Shown piece by piece: positions 15,986 to 24,124 of a stretch of DNA of 64,000 nucleotides. Below the pieces are notes generated by a model that worked only from the letters and a program-made list of their open reading frames with translations, made no database searches and was not told the DNA's origin. Numbering within the stretch: the stretch's first letter is position 1; every line of letters starts with the position of its first letter. Origin of the DNA: Natribaculum luteum (GTDB taxonomy: Archaea > Halobacteriota > Halobacteria > Halobacteriales > Natrialbaceae); NCBI RefSeq assembly GCF_023008545.1, contig NZ_CP095397.1:2418001-2482000 (forward strand), given 5' to 3'. Made by a program: the position numbers and the translations under genes.

Positions 15986-17386
15986 CTACTCGACCAGTCC
16001 CTCGTCCTCGCCGGCACCGTGCTGGACCCAGATGGTCTTCGCGTTCACGAACTCCCGGATGCCGTGGTGGGCGAGTTCTCGACCGTAGCCCGACTCCTTG
16101 ACGCCGCCGAAGGGCAGCCGCGGGTCGGACTTGACGATCTCGTTGACGAAACAACAGCCAGCCTCGAACCCGCGGGCGAACGCCTCGCCGCGCGCTACGT
16201 CCTCGGTCCAGACGCTCGCGCCCAGCCCGAAGCGGGTGTCGTTCGCCGTCTCGAGCGCTTCGTCTTCGTCGGCGACGCGGAAGACCGAGGCGACGGGGCC
16301 GAACAGTTCCTCTGTGTCGGCCGGCGAGCCCTCGGGGATCTCGGTCAGCACCGTCGGCGGGTAGAACGCGCCCTCGCGGTCCATCGGCTCGCCGCCGAGT
16401 TCGACCTCGGCCCCCTGTTCGACCGTCTCGTCGACCTGCTCTGCGAGGTCTTCCATCAGGTCCTCGCGGGCCTGCGGGCCGATTCCCGTCTCTTCGTCCG
16501 TCGGATCGCCCACCGTCCAGGCGTCCAGTTCCTCGACGAACCGTTCGACGAACTCGTCGTAGACGTCCTCGACCACGATAAAGCGCTTTGCGGCGATACA
16601 GGACTGCCCGGAGTTGAGCAGACGAGCCTGCGCCGCTTTCTCGACCGTCCGCTCCATCGGCGCGTCCTCGAGGACGACGAAGGGGTCGCTGCCGCCCAGT
16701 TCGAGGACGGTTTTCTTCAGTTCACTTCCCGCCGTCTGTGCGACCGACCGGCCCGCACCGCTGCTGCCGGTGAGCGTGACGGCGGCGATCCGCTCGTCCT
16801 CGATGATCTCGGCGACCTCGCTCGAGCCGACGAGCAGGCTGGTGAACGCCCCGTCGGGGAAGCCCGCCTCCGCGAAGACGTCCTCGATGGCCCGCGCACA
16901 GCCGGGGACGTTCGAGGCGTGTTTCAGCACCCCGACGTTACCCGCCGCGAGGTTCGGCGCGGCGAAGCGAAACACCTGCCAGAACGGGAAGTTCCAGGGC
17001 ATGATCGCGAGCACGGAGCCCAGCGGCTGGTAGGCGACGACCGTCCGGGCGTCGGACTCGCCGGCGACGACCTCGTCCGCGAGGAACTCGGGGGCGTGTT
17101 CGGCGTAGTACGAGCAGACCCACGCGCACTTCTCTACCTCCGAGCGGCTCTGTGCGATCGGCTTGCCCATCTCCGCGGTCATCAACTCGGCGTATTCGTC
17201 GACGTTCTCCCGGAGCACGTCGGCCGCGTTCTCGAGCAGTCGACATCGCTCGACGACATCGACGTCGCGCCACTCCGCGAACGTCTCGCTCGCCCGCTCG
17301 AGCAGGTCGTCCCGTTCGTCTGCCGACTCCGACTCGTACCTGTCGAGGACCTCCCCAGTCGCAGGATCGACGCTTTCGATCGACAT
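15986..17386 (-). CDS. NAD(P)-dependent aldehyde / succinate-semialdehyde dehydrogenase
   Basis: 466 residues. ALDH signatures are complete: Pro-Trp-Asn132-Phe-Pro, Lys155 (cofactor), Glu229 in Leu-Glu-Leu-Gly-Gly, and catalytic Cys263 in Gly-Gln-Ser-Cys. The short length and the Asn-Ser-Gly-Gln-Ser-Cys-Ile-Ala-Ala-Lys-Arg segment match the Sad/YneI-type succinate-semialdehyde dehydrogenases. The frame is open far upstream but the ATG giving Met-Ser-Ile-Glu-Ser-Val-Asp-Pro-Ala-Thr-Gly is the family start. It is divergent from a glutamate dehydrogenase gene, which would fit a link between glutamate/GABA and succinate; the substrate is inferred. Confidence 0.88.
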   Translation of the reverse strand: MSIESVDPATGEVLDRYESESADERDDLLERASETFAEWRDVDVVERCRLLENAADVLRENVDEYAELMTAEMGKPIAQSRSEVEKCAWVCSYYAEHAPEFLADEVVAGESDARTVVAYQPLGSVLAIMPWNFPFWQVFRFAAPNLAAGNVGVLKHASNVPGCARAIEDVFAEAGFPDGAFTSLLVGSSEVAEIIEDERIAAVTLTGSSGAGRSVAQTAGSELKKTVLELGGSDPFVVLEDAPMERTVEKAAQARLLNSGQSCIAAKRFIVVEDVYDEFVERFVEELDAWTVGDPTDEETGIGPQAREDLMEDLAEQVDETVEQGAEVELGGEPMDREGAFYPPTVLTEIPEGSPADTEELFGPVASVFRVADEDEALETANDTRFGLGASVWTEDVARGEAFARGFEAGCCFVNEIVKSDPRLPFGGVKESGYGRELAHHGIREFVNAKTIWVQHGAGEDEGLVE

Positions 17387-17467
17387 AGGCCATCCACTAC
17401 GACCACGCGCATAAACGCGAGGGCAGTCATCTCCGGCACGCCAGTACAAGTTCGCCGCCACAGAGCC

Positions 17468-17482
17468 GTGCAAGTTTTGCAC
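17468..17482. promoter_or_regulatory. Palindromic operator candidate upstream of gdh
   Basis: GTGCAA-GTT-TTGCAC, a perfect 6-bp-arm inverted repeat, lies 22 bp upstream of the gdh TATA box and 82 bp upstream of the divergent aldehyde dehydrogenase start. Size and placement resemble an Lrp/AsnC-type activator or repressor site. The binding protein is not known. Confidence 0.5.
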
Positions 17483-17504
17483 GAACTCGAGGATAGTAGC
17501 AAGG

Positions 17505-17512
17505 ATTAATAA
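17505..17512 (+). promoter_or_regulatory. TATA box upstream of gdh (leadered transcript)
   Basis: ATTAATAA is centred 27 bp before position 17536, where the only nearby ATG starts a short leader ORF, not gdh itself. The gdh mRNA would then carry a leader of about 104 nt. Confidence 0.55.
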
Positions 17513-17535
17513 GGTCGGAGGGAAAGGTCGACCAG

Positions 17536-17652
17536 ATGCGCCGGCGATTCCCCGATCGACGTGGCGGTGACCGTCGGCGTCTTCTCGCCAGTGACTGTGT
17601 GATGCGTTCGCACAGTCGTGGCGTCCGAACGATTCACTATGGCATCTACTGA
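17536..17652 (+). CDS. Possible 38-codon leader ORF in the gdh 5' UTR
   Basis: ATG at the predicted transcription start, then 38 codons ending in TGA 14 bp inside gdh in another frame. The product is very Arg-rich, unlike haloarchaeal proteins, so its value is more likely regulatory than as a peptide. A hairpin lies within it (17593-17617). Confidence 0.3.
   Translation: MRRRFPDRRGGDRRRLLASDCVMRSHSRGVRTIHYGIY
17593..17617 (+). promoter_or_regulatory. Hairpin in the gdh leader
   Basis: GACTGTG, an 11-nt loop and CACAGTC form a perfect 7 bp stem that G-T pairs can extend to 9 bp, ending 22 bp before the gdh ATG. As RNA it could affect translation; as DNA it could be a second operator. Confidence 0.4.
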
Positions 17653-18913
17653 ACCCGCTCACGAGCCGGAAGAGGAGACCGCAGTCGAGACAGCCCGTCG
17701 CCAGCTCGAGCGTGCGGCAGCCCACCTCGACGTCGACGAGGGCGTCATCGAACGCCTGCGCCACCCGACGTCCGTCTACCAGATCACGATTCCGCTCGAA
17801 CGCGACGACGGAACGCGCGAGATGTATACGGGGTATCGTGCCCACCACGACAACGTCCGCGGGCCGTACAAGGGGGGCATCCGCTACCACCCCGACGTTA
17901 CCCAGAAAGAGTGCGTCGGCCTCTCGATGTGGATGACCTGGAAGTGTGCCGTGATGGACATTCCATTCGGCGGCGGAAAAGGCGGCGTCGTGGTCGACCC
18001 GAAAGACCTGAGCCAGACGGAGAAAGAGCGACTCACCCGCCGAATGGCCGAAGAACTGCGACCCGTGATCGGCCCGATGACGGACATTCCCGCGCCCGAC
18101 ATGGGGACCGACCCACAGACGATGGCGTGGTTCATGGACGCCTACTCGATGCAAGAAGGCGAGACCCAGCCGGGCGTCGTCACCGGCAAGCCGCCGGTCA
18201 TCGGCGGCAGCTACGGTCGCGAGGAGGCACCCGGACGGAGCGTCGGGATCATCACACGCGAGATCCTCGAGTACTACGACCGCGACGTCGCCGAGACGAC
18301 CGTCGCCGTCCAGGGTTTCGGGAGCGTCGGCGCCAACGCCGCGCGCTACCTCGACGACCTCGGTGCAGACGTCGTCGCCGTTTCGGACGTCGACGGAGCC
18401 ATCTACGACCCCGACGGTCTCGACACGAACGACGTCGAGGGCCACGACGAGCGACCAGGGATGGTTTCGGGGTACGACGCCCCCGAGACGCTCACGAACG
18501 AGGAACTGCTCACCCTGGACGTCGACGTGCTCATCCCGGCCGCGATCGGCAACGTCCTGACCGCCGAGAACGCCCGCGACGTCCAGGCCGACATCGTCGT
18601 CGAGGGCGCGAACGGGCCGACGACCTCGACCGCAGATCAGATCTTCGAGGAGCGTGGCATCCCCGTCGTCCCGGACATCGTCGCTAACGCCGGCGGCGTC
18701 ACCGTCTCGTACTTCGAGTGGCTCCAGGACATCAACCGCCGCAAGTGGACCCTGGAGCGGGTCAACGAGGAACTCGAGACCGAGATGCTGCGGGCCTGGG
18801 ACGCCATCCGCGTGGAGTACGAGTCTCGGGACGTCACCTGGCGTGACGCCGCGTACATCGTCGCGCTCTCACGGATCGCCGAGGCTCACGACGTACGCGG
18901 TCTCTGGCCGTAG
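17639..18913 (+). CDS. gdh: Glutamate dehydrogenase, paralogue 1
   Basis: 424 residues. Interconverts glutamate and 2-oxoglutarate + ammonia with a nicotinamide cofactor. Key Lys residues are Lys78 (Gly-Pro-Tyr-Lys-Gly-Gly), Lys102 (Trp-Lys-Cys-Ala) and catalytic Lys114 (Gly-Gly-Gly-Lys-Gly-Gly). The dinucleotide fold starts with Val-Gln-Gly-Phe-Gly-Ser-Val-Gly, and Ser-Asp-Val-Asp-Gly follows at the cofactor-selecting strand. ATG at 17639 is preferred over a GTG seven codons upstream. A regulated promoter lies upstream, and a second paralogue is 1.4 kb downstream with a CitE-like gene between them. Cofactor preference cannot be read with certainty. Confidence 0.93.
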   Translation: MASTEPAHEPEEETAVETARRQLERAAAHLDVDEGVIERLRHPTSVYQITIPLERDDGTREMYTGYRAHHDNVRGPYKGGIRYHPDVTQKECVGLSMWMTWKCAVMDIPFGGGKGGVVVDPKDLSQTEKERLTRRMAEELRPVIGPMTDIPAPDMGTDPQTMAWFMDAYSMQEGETQPGVVTGKPPVIGGSYGREEAPGRSVGIITREILEYYDRDVAETTVAVQGFGSVGANAARYLDDLGADVVAVSDVDGAIYDPDGLDTNDVEGHDERPGMVSGYDAPETLTNEELLTLDVDVLIPAAIGNVLTAENARDVQADIVVEGANGPTTSTADQIFEERGIPVVPDIVANAGGVTVSYFEWLQDINRRKWTLERVNEELETEMLRAWDAIRVEYESRDVTWRDAAYIVALSRIAEAHDVRGLWP

Positions 18914-19050
18914 CGCGGCCTGTCGCAGTTCGATCGACTACCGATACCTCGTACCGTTCTCGGTTCCTTCACTCTCGCTCCATTTTATCGCCCGACGAGA
19001 CGGCCCTCGGAGCCGCCTGATATAACTTGGTCGCCCTCGAGGGTGTGCGT

Positions 19051-19911
19051 ATGGTTCGCAGAAGCGTCATGTTCACGCCCGGAGATCGTCCGGAGATGCT
19101 GCAGAAAGCACCCGACGCAGGCGCCGACGTCGTGGTCTTCGACCTCGAGGACGCCATCTCCCCGGGGCAGAAGGCGAACGCACGGGAGACCGTCCGCGAG
19201 GTGCTCGCCGATCCCGCGTTCGACCCCGACTGTGAGGTCTGCCTGCGGGTCAATCCGGTCGGTCTCGGGGCCGAGGACGACCTCGAGGCCGTCCTCGGCG
19301 AGGGCGACGGTCGCCTCGACAGCGTCATGCTGCCGAAAGCCGAGTCCGCCGCCGACGTCGACCGTCTCGTGAGCCACCTGTCCGGGTACGACGCCGTCGT
19401 TCCCGTCCTCGCGCTCGTCGAGAGCGCTCGCGGCGTCCTCGAGGCCGATGCGATCGCGGCCGTCGACGCGACCGACGCGCTCGTCTTCGGGGCCGAAGAT
19501 CTGGCCGCAGACGTCGGCGCGACCCGAACCAGCGACGGACTCGAGGTCCTCTACGGGCGCGAGCGGGTCGTCACTGCAGCCGCCGCCAACGACTGTGCGG
19601 CGATCGACACCGTCTTCACCGACTTCGGTGACGAGGAGGGGCTGATCGAGGCGACGGAGTTCGCGATCCAGCTCGGCTACGACGGCAAGATGGCGATCCA
19701 CCCCGACCAGGTCGAGCCGATCAACGAGGCGTTTACGCCCGATCCCGAGGAACTCGAGTGGGCACGGGCCGTCCTCGAGGGGAAACGCGAGGCGGACGCC
19801 GAAGGCCGGGGCGTCTTCGAGGTCGACGGTGAGATGATCGACGCGCCGCTGATCGCACAGGCCGAGCGGATCGTCGAACGCGCCGACGCAGCCAACGCCG
19901 ATCAGATATAA
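19051..19911 (+). CDS. citE: HpcH/HpaI aldolase / citrate lyase beta (CitE)-like protein
   Basis: 286 residues, a Mg-dependent TIM-barrel C-C lyase of the CitE group. Landmarks are Phe-Thr-Pro-Gly-Asp-Arg-Pro at 8-14 (CoA-ester site), Asp-Leu-Glu-Asp-Ala-Ile near 31, Leu-Arg-Val-Asn-Pro, Leu-Val-Glu-Ser-Ala-Arg-Gly and Phe-Gly-Ala-Glu-Asp-Leu-Ala-Ala-Asp (metal ligands). Characterised haloarchaeal members act as beta-methylmalyl-CoA lyase or malyl-CoA thioesterase in the methylaspartate cycle; no citrate lyase alpha or gamma subunit is nearby, so citrate cleavage is unlikely. Placement between two glutamate dehydrogenases fits that cycle, by inference. Confidence 0.85.
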   Translation: MVRRSVMFTPGDRPEMLQKAPDAGADVVVFDLEDAISPGQKANARETVREVLADPAFDPDCEVCLRVNPVGLGAEDDLEAVLGEGDGRLDSVMLPKAESAADVDRLVSHLSGYDAVVPVLALVESARGVLEADAIAAVDATDALVFGAEDLAADVGATRTSDGLEVLYGRERVVTAAAANDCAAIDTVFTDFGDEEGLIEATEFAIQLGYDGKMAIHPDQVEPINEAFTPDPEELEWARAVLEGKREADAEGRGVFEVDGEMIDAPLIAQAERIVERADAANADQI

Positions 19912-20208
19912 GGTCGTGAGTACATGATAGTATGATCTGAACAGGTTTTCGTTTCGCAGTGGCGTCGTCGTCCGTGCCTTCCAGTTCGAAACCCGAATCT
20001 GGGACCGTTAACGGTCGTTCGAGCCCGGTTCTCCCGTCGGGCGGATACTTCCCGTCCCGCGTGCTGCTGTTCTTACGGAAATCTCTCGGATCGGGCGCGA
20101 ACCCAAACCTCGGCCGAGCGAGGAAACTGGACAGGCGACCGCTTCACGTCGGTTTTCGACGCGATAACTGCCCGAACTTTGGTATAAAGCGCCTGGTACT
20201 GTTTTGGG

Positions 20209-20225
20209 ATAATATATGGTATTAT
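20209..20225. promoter_or_regulatory. AT-rich inverted repeat upstream of gdh paralogue 2
   Basis: ATAATA-TATGG-TATTAT, a perfect 6-bp-arm repeat 30 bp upstream of the probable TATA box. This is a position expected for an activator or repressor of the gene. Confidence 0.45.
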
Positions 20226-20255
20226 ATGTCATACCTTCGGCGTTATTCGACACGC

Positions 20256-20262
20256 TTATTTT
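20256..20262 (+). promoter_or_regulatory. TATA box of gdh paralogue 2
   Basis: TTATTTT is centred 27 bp before the ATG at 20286; leaderless geometry. Confidence 0.7.
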
Positions 20263-20285
20263 GGGTTCGACGGAAGTCGGGCGTA

Positions 20286-21542
20286 ATGTCCGAGGAAGCG
20301 AACCCCTTCGAGAGTTTGCAGTCACAGATCGACGCCGCTGCCGAACACGTCGACGTCGACGAGGACGTCATCGAGCGCCTCAAACACCCCGAGCGCGTGC
20401 TCGAGACGAACCTCACCGTCGAGATGGACGACGGCTCGCTCGAGCGCTTTACGGCCTTCCGCTCGCAGTTCAACGGCGACCGCGGGCCGTACAAGGGTGG
20501 CATCCGCTATCACCCGAACGTCACCCGCGACGAGGTCAAGGCGCTGTCGGGCTGGATGACCTACAAGACCGCCATCGTCGACATTCCCCTCGGTGGCGGC
20601 AAGGGCGGTATCATCATCGACCCCGCGGAGTACTCGGAGAGCGAACTCGAGCGAATCACCCGCGCGTTCGCCAAGGAGCTGACGCCCATGATCGGCGTCG
20701 ACCGGGACGTCCCCGCGCCAGACGTCAACACCGGCCAGCGGGAGATGAACTGGATCAAAGACACCTACGAGACCCTCGAGAACACGACCGAACCCGGCGT
20801 CATCACGGGGAAGGCGATCGACAGTGGCGGCAGTGAGGGCCGTGTCGAGGCGACCGGGCGCTCGACCGTGATCGCCGCTCGCGAGGCGTTCGACTACCTC
20901 GGCGAGGACATCGCCGACGCGACCGTCGCCGTCCAGGGCTACGGCAACGCCGGCTGGATCGCCGCGAAACTCGTCGAGGACCTCGGTGCGACCGTCGTCG
21001 CCGTCTCCGACTCGAGCGGCGGCATCTACAGCGAGGACGGCCTCGACGCCCGCGAGGTCAAGGCGTTCAAAAACGAGACCGGCTCGATCACGGGCTACAG
21101 CGAGGCCGACGAGGAGATTTCCAACGACGACCTGCTCACCCTCGACGTCGACCTGCTGATCCCCGCCGCACTCGAGAACGCGATCGACGCCGACCTCGCC
21201 GAGGACGTCCAGGCCGACGTGATCTCCGAGGCCGCGAACGGCCCGATCACGCCCGCCGCCGACGAGGTGCTCGCTGCGAAGGACGTCGTCGTCATCCCAG
21301 ACATCCTCGCCAACGCCGGCGGCGTCACCGTCTCCTACTTCGAGTGGGTCCAGAACCGCCAGCGCTTCTACTGGTCCGAACAGCGGGTCAACGAGGAACT
21401 CGAGTCGATCATCGTCGACTCCTTCGACGCGCTCACCGACGCCTACGAGGAGTGCGACCTCGAGAACTTCCGCACTGCCGCCTACGTCGTCTCCGTCCAG
21501 CGCGTCGCCGACGCCTTCGAGCAGGCAGGCACCTTCCCCTGA
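20286..21542 (+). CDS. gdh: Glutamate dehydrogenase, paralogue 2
   Basis: 418 residues with the same fold and motifs as paralogue 1: Lys70 (Gly-Pro-Tyr-Lys), Lys94 (Tyr-Lys-Thr-Ala) and catalytic Lys106 (Gly-Gly-Gly-Lys-Gly-Gly). The dinucleotide motif is Val-Gln-Gly-Tyr-Gly-Asn-Ala-Gly, with Ser-Asp-Ser-Ser-Gly at the cofactor-selecting strand. That loop differs from paralogue 1 (Ser-Asp-Val-Asp-Gly), consistent with different NAD/NADP use. It has its own AT-rich promoter, so the two copies are probably regulated separately. The start is fixed by the TATA spacing; the frame is open another 109 codons upstream but through promoter sequence. Confidence 0.93.
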   Translation: MSEEANPFESLQSQIDAAAEHVDVDEDVIERLKHPERVLETNLTVEMDDGSLERFTAFRSQFNGDRGPYKGGIRYHPNVTRDEVKALSGWMTYKTAIVDIPLGGGKGGIIIDPAEYSESELERITRAFAKELTPMIGVDRDVPAPDVNTGQREMNWIKDTYETLENTTEPGVITGKAIDSGGSEGRVEATGRSTVIAAREAFDYLGEDIADATVAVQGYGNAGWIAAKLVEDLGATVVAVSDSSGGIYSEDGLDAREVKAFKNETGSITGYSEADEEISNDDLLTLDVDLLIPAALENAIDADLAEDVQADVISEAANGPITPAADEVLAAKDVVVIPDILANAGGVTVSYFEWVQNRQRFYWSEQRVNEELESIIVDSFDALTDAYEECDLENFRTAAYVVSVQRVADAFEQAGTFP

Positions 21543-21563
21543 ACTTCGCTTTTCTCGCTTCTG

Positions 21564-21779
21564 TCAGACGATTCCGACGCCGTAGACGATCAGGACGAAT
21601 CCGACGATCGTCAGGAGGACGGCAATTCCTCGCGTGACCTGGATTCGTTCGTCGTCGCCGATCTCTTCTCCCTCGAGCGGAGCCATCCCCCGCTCGCGCT
21701 GAACGGCGACGATCCGGGGTGCGTACCGAACGCCGACGACACCGAGCAGCGTCAGTATCGCGCCGACGAGAACGTACAT
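21564..21779 (-). CDS. Small two-TM membrane protein
   Basis: 71 residues. Hydrophobic helices at about 1-18 (Tyr-Val-Leu-Val-Gly-Ala-Ile-Leu-Thr-Leu-Leu) and 50-71 flank a charged loop with Pro-Arg-Ile-Val-Ala-Val-Gln-Arg-Glu-Arg-Gly. The organisation resembles DUF6199-type small membrane proteins. Function unknown. It lies convergent to gdh paralogue 2. Confidence 0.65.
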   Translation of the reverse strand: MYVLVGAILTLLGVVGVRYAPRIVAVQRERGMAPLEGEEIGDDERIQVTRGIAVLLTIVGFVLIVYGVGIV

Positions 21780-21955
21780 CGTTACGACCGCGGTTCTCGA
21801 GTCGCCGACGGTTCGTGGCGGTCCAGCGACTGGGCGGGCGCTCGGGTCACTCGGTCGTCGAGTAGCTCGGAGTTCATGTACAAGCCTTGCCGACGGGCGA
21901 AATAAGCGCACTGAAGCGAGACGACGTGTCGACGGGAGTTGGCGACTCGAGTCCG

Positions 21956-23014
21956 TCACTCCCAGCCGTTTCGGTCGTCGTCGGACTGATCGTCCCACTC
22001 GTCCGATTCGCCCCACTCGTCGTCGGACTGATCGTCCCACTCGCCGCCGTCGCTTCGGACGGCCGCGCGCTGGTCAGGGATCAGATCGAGGTCGTCGTTC
22101 GTATCGCCCAGGAGCAAGAGGGCGTAGTATCGCAGGTACGAATAGACGGGCACCTGGAGCAGCGCCATGAGGAACAAAAAGACGACGAGCGCGACGAGTC
22201 CGACGCCGACCGCGAGCGCGACTCCGACCGGACCGAGCGCGAGCAAGACGACGATCAGGATGCCAAACGGGATCGCCAGCGCGATGCCACCGAACGCCGC
22301 GAGAAACGCGACTGCGAAGCCGAGCGCGAACTGGATGATCCAGGCGAGCACCAGGTAGACGCCGTACTCTTTCCAGTTCGCGGTGAACGTCGGCCAGAAC
22401 CGCCGCCACGCTGCGACGATGCCCCGATCCTCGAGTAACATGACCGGGGCGACGAAGACGGTCGTAAAGCGCGTGACGATGGCGTATGCGATCGAGAGCG
22501 GAATCGCAGCGAGCGCGATCAGTAGAAACAGACCGATCGAGACCGATCCCAGCGACTCCACCGAGAGAATCGCGACGAGTGCCGGAACGCCGACGAGGAC
22601 GAAGACGACGAGCGCGGCGACGAGCCGGAAGAGAAACAGTTGCACGGCGTGGCCGATATTCTTCCCCGCGTATCGTCGAACGTGGACTGCAGACGACCGG
22701 AGCGATTCGATGAAGACGAACTCCATGATCGAACCGACGAGCGCGAACACGAGCCATATCGCGATCACGACCACGGCGAGGACGGCGACGAGTGCGAGGA
22801 CGTCACCCGTCGGGAGCGCCGGTTCGACCGCGCCGGGCGTCGGTCCGTCGACGGCGGGACCGACGTTGCCCGTGGGGGTCGTCGGCGTACTCAGCCCGGG
22901 ACCGCCGACGAAGAAGACGACGATCGCGAGTTTGAGCCACGTTCCCGGCCGGATCGGCGTCAGGAACTCTCGAGTTACGTCGATCGCGTCGCTCAAATCG
23001 TCGACAGCATACAT
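21956..23014 (-). CDS. Multi-TM DUF7544-like membrane protein with acidic repeat tail
   Basis: 352 residues. After an N-terminal helix (about 27-40) and a Pro/Thr/Gly-rich loop come at least five long hydrophobic segments between residues 70 and 290, as in the haloarchaeal DUF7544 (DUF4013-like) family. The C-terminal 40 residues are very acidic and contain Asp-Glu-Trp-Asp-Asp-Gln-Ser-Asp-Asp-type repeats encoded by two 27 bp direct repeats. No transport or catalytic motif is visible. It is divergent from the kinase gene. Confidence 0.75.
   Translation of the reverse strand: MYAVDDLSDAIDVTREFLTPIRPGTWLKLAIVVFFVGGPGLSTPTTPTGNVGPAVDGPTPGAVEPALPTGDVLALVAVLAVVVIAIWLVFALVGSIMEFVFIESLRSSAVHVRRYAGKNIGHAVQLFLFRLVAALVVFVLVGVPALVAILSVESLGSVSIGLFLLIALAAIPLSIAYAIVTRFTTVFVAPVMLLEDRGIVAAWRRFWPTFTANWKEYGVYLVLAWIIQFALGFAVAFLAAFGGIALAIPFGILIVVLLALGPVGVALAVGVGLVALVVFLFLMALLQVPVYSYLRYYALLLLGDTNDDLDLIPDQRAAVRSDGGEWDDQSDDEWGESDEWDDQSDDDRNGWE
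21975..22043. repeat. Two 27 bp direct repeats in the tail of the membrane protein gene
   Basis: Identical 27 bp copies at 21975-22001 and 22017-22043 separated by 15 bp. They encode the duplicated acidic Trp-containing tail and probably expand or contract by slippage. Confidence 0.85.
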
Positions 23015-23108
23015 TGGTGTCGGTATTGTCTTTCGACGAACAAAATATTACTGATACGTTTTGGCGACTGTCCGCTCGAGCGGCCCGTACTCGCGACTCC
23101 GAGATGCA

Positions 23109-23113
23109 TTTAT
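23109..23113 (+). promoter_or_regulatory. TATA box of the RIO-like kinase gene
   Basis: TTTAT centred 27 bp before the ATG at 23138; supports a leaderless start. Confidence 0.65.
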
Positions 23114-23137
23114 GCCCAGCTTTCCTTTAGCCGACGT

Positions 23138-23950
23138 ATGAACCTCCGCCAGCTCGCACGAGGGACCGTCGACTGGAGCCGTCTCGAGCGCGTCTTTAGA
23201 ACGCTGGCGGAGCGATACGACCGGGAAGTCGTCCGCGTCGAGTTCCTCGAGGTCGACAACTGGCTGTCGACGCCGTGTGTCATCGACGACGAGTGGTTCG
23301 TCAAAATCGTCACGCGCCAGAACGCGTTCGTCCACGCGCTGCTCACGACGGGGCGAAACGTCGGCGCGTTCTCCTCGGGGACGGAGGGATTTTTCGACCG
23401 GTACGACACGCCACGCGAAATGGTCGAACACGAGTACGAGGCGACCAAACGCATGCGCGAGATCGGTCTCAACGCGCCGCGCCCAATCGAGGCCTTCGAA
23501 GCCAACGGACTCGGCGTCCTCGTCCTGGAGTACCTGCCGTCGTTCGAGACGCTCGGCGACCTCGACGACGAGGAGGTGCGCGACCTCGCGCCGGAGCTCT
23601 TCGAGATGCTGGCGACGCTACACGAGCACGGACTCGCACATGGCGACCTTCGCGCGGAGAACATCCTCTATCGCGAGGGCGAACTTTACTTTATCGACGC
23701 CACCCGGGTGCAAGACGACCGCATCTCGGAGACGAGCGCCTACGACCTCGCGTGTGCGATGGCCGTCCTCGAGCCACGGATCGGCGCTCGAGCGACCGTC
23801 CGCGCGGCGGCGACGGCGTACGACCCGTCCCGTCTCCTCTCTGCGCGTGAGTTCCTCGACTTCGTTCGGCTCCGACCCGACCACGACTTCGATTCGACGC
23901 AGTTACGAAGCGAAGTCGAGAAGGTCGCCGACCTCGGCTACGGGCGGTAG
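23138..23950 (+). CDS. RIO/Bud32-like protein kinase
   Basis: 270 residues. Kinase landmarks are Lys56 in Trp-Phe-Val-Lys-Ile-Val (VAIK equivalent), the alpha-C Glu near residue 98-101, a hinge at Leu-Glu-Tyr-Leu-Pro, the catalytic loop His168-Gly-Asp170-Leu-Arg-Ala-Glu-Asn175, and metal-binding Asp187 in Phe-Ile-Asp-Ala-Thr (replacing DFG). An atypical DFG is normal in RIO and Bud32 kinases, and the short length without an activation segment agrees. The substrate is unknown; ribosome-maturation RIO kinases are the closest comparison. No neighbouring gene suggests a target. Confidence 0.8.
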   Translation: MNLRQLARGTVDWSRLERVFRTLAERYDREVVRVEFLEVDNWLSTPCVIDDEWFVKIVTRQNAFVHALLTTGRNVGAFSSGTEGFFDRYDTPREMVEHEYEATKRMREIGLNAPRPIEAFEANGLGVLVLEYLPSFETLGDLDDEEVRDLAPELFEMLATLHEHGLAHGDLRAENILYREGELYFIDATRVQDDRISETSAYDLACAMAVLEPRIGARATVRAAATAYDPSRLLSAREFLDFVRLRPDHDFDSTQLRSEVEKVADLGYGR

Positions 23951-24124
23951 TGGCGATTTCACGGCAGTTCCGCCCCACCCGCGGTCGGCTCGTTGCGACG
24001 CCGGAAGCCGGTTCTAGCCGTCTGCTCGGCGACCGGGCGGGTTCGTTCCGTCGCTGGGGCAGCGAGTTTCCGTCGAGAAATACAGCAGCCTTTTTGCTTT
24101 CGGCAAGTGAAAATATTGCCTGGT

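Larger units (their letters stand above)
19912..20285. other. 374 bp intergenic region, AT-rich promoter zone of gdh paralogue 2
   Basis: The last 110 bp (about 20175-20285) are strikingly AT-rich, with TATAAA at about 20192, an AT inverted repeat at 20209-20225 and the likely TATA box at 20256-20262. The first 230 bp show no recognised feature. Confidence 0.55.
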
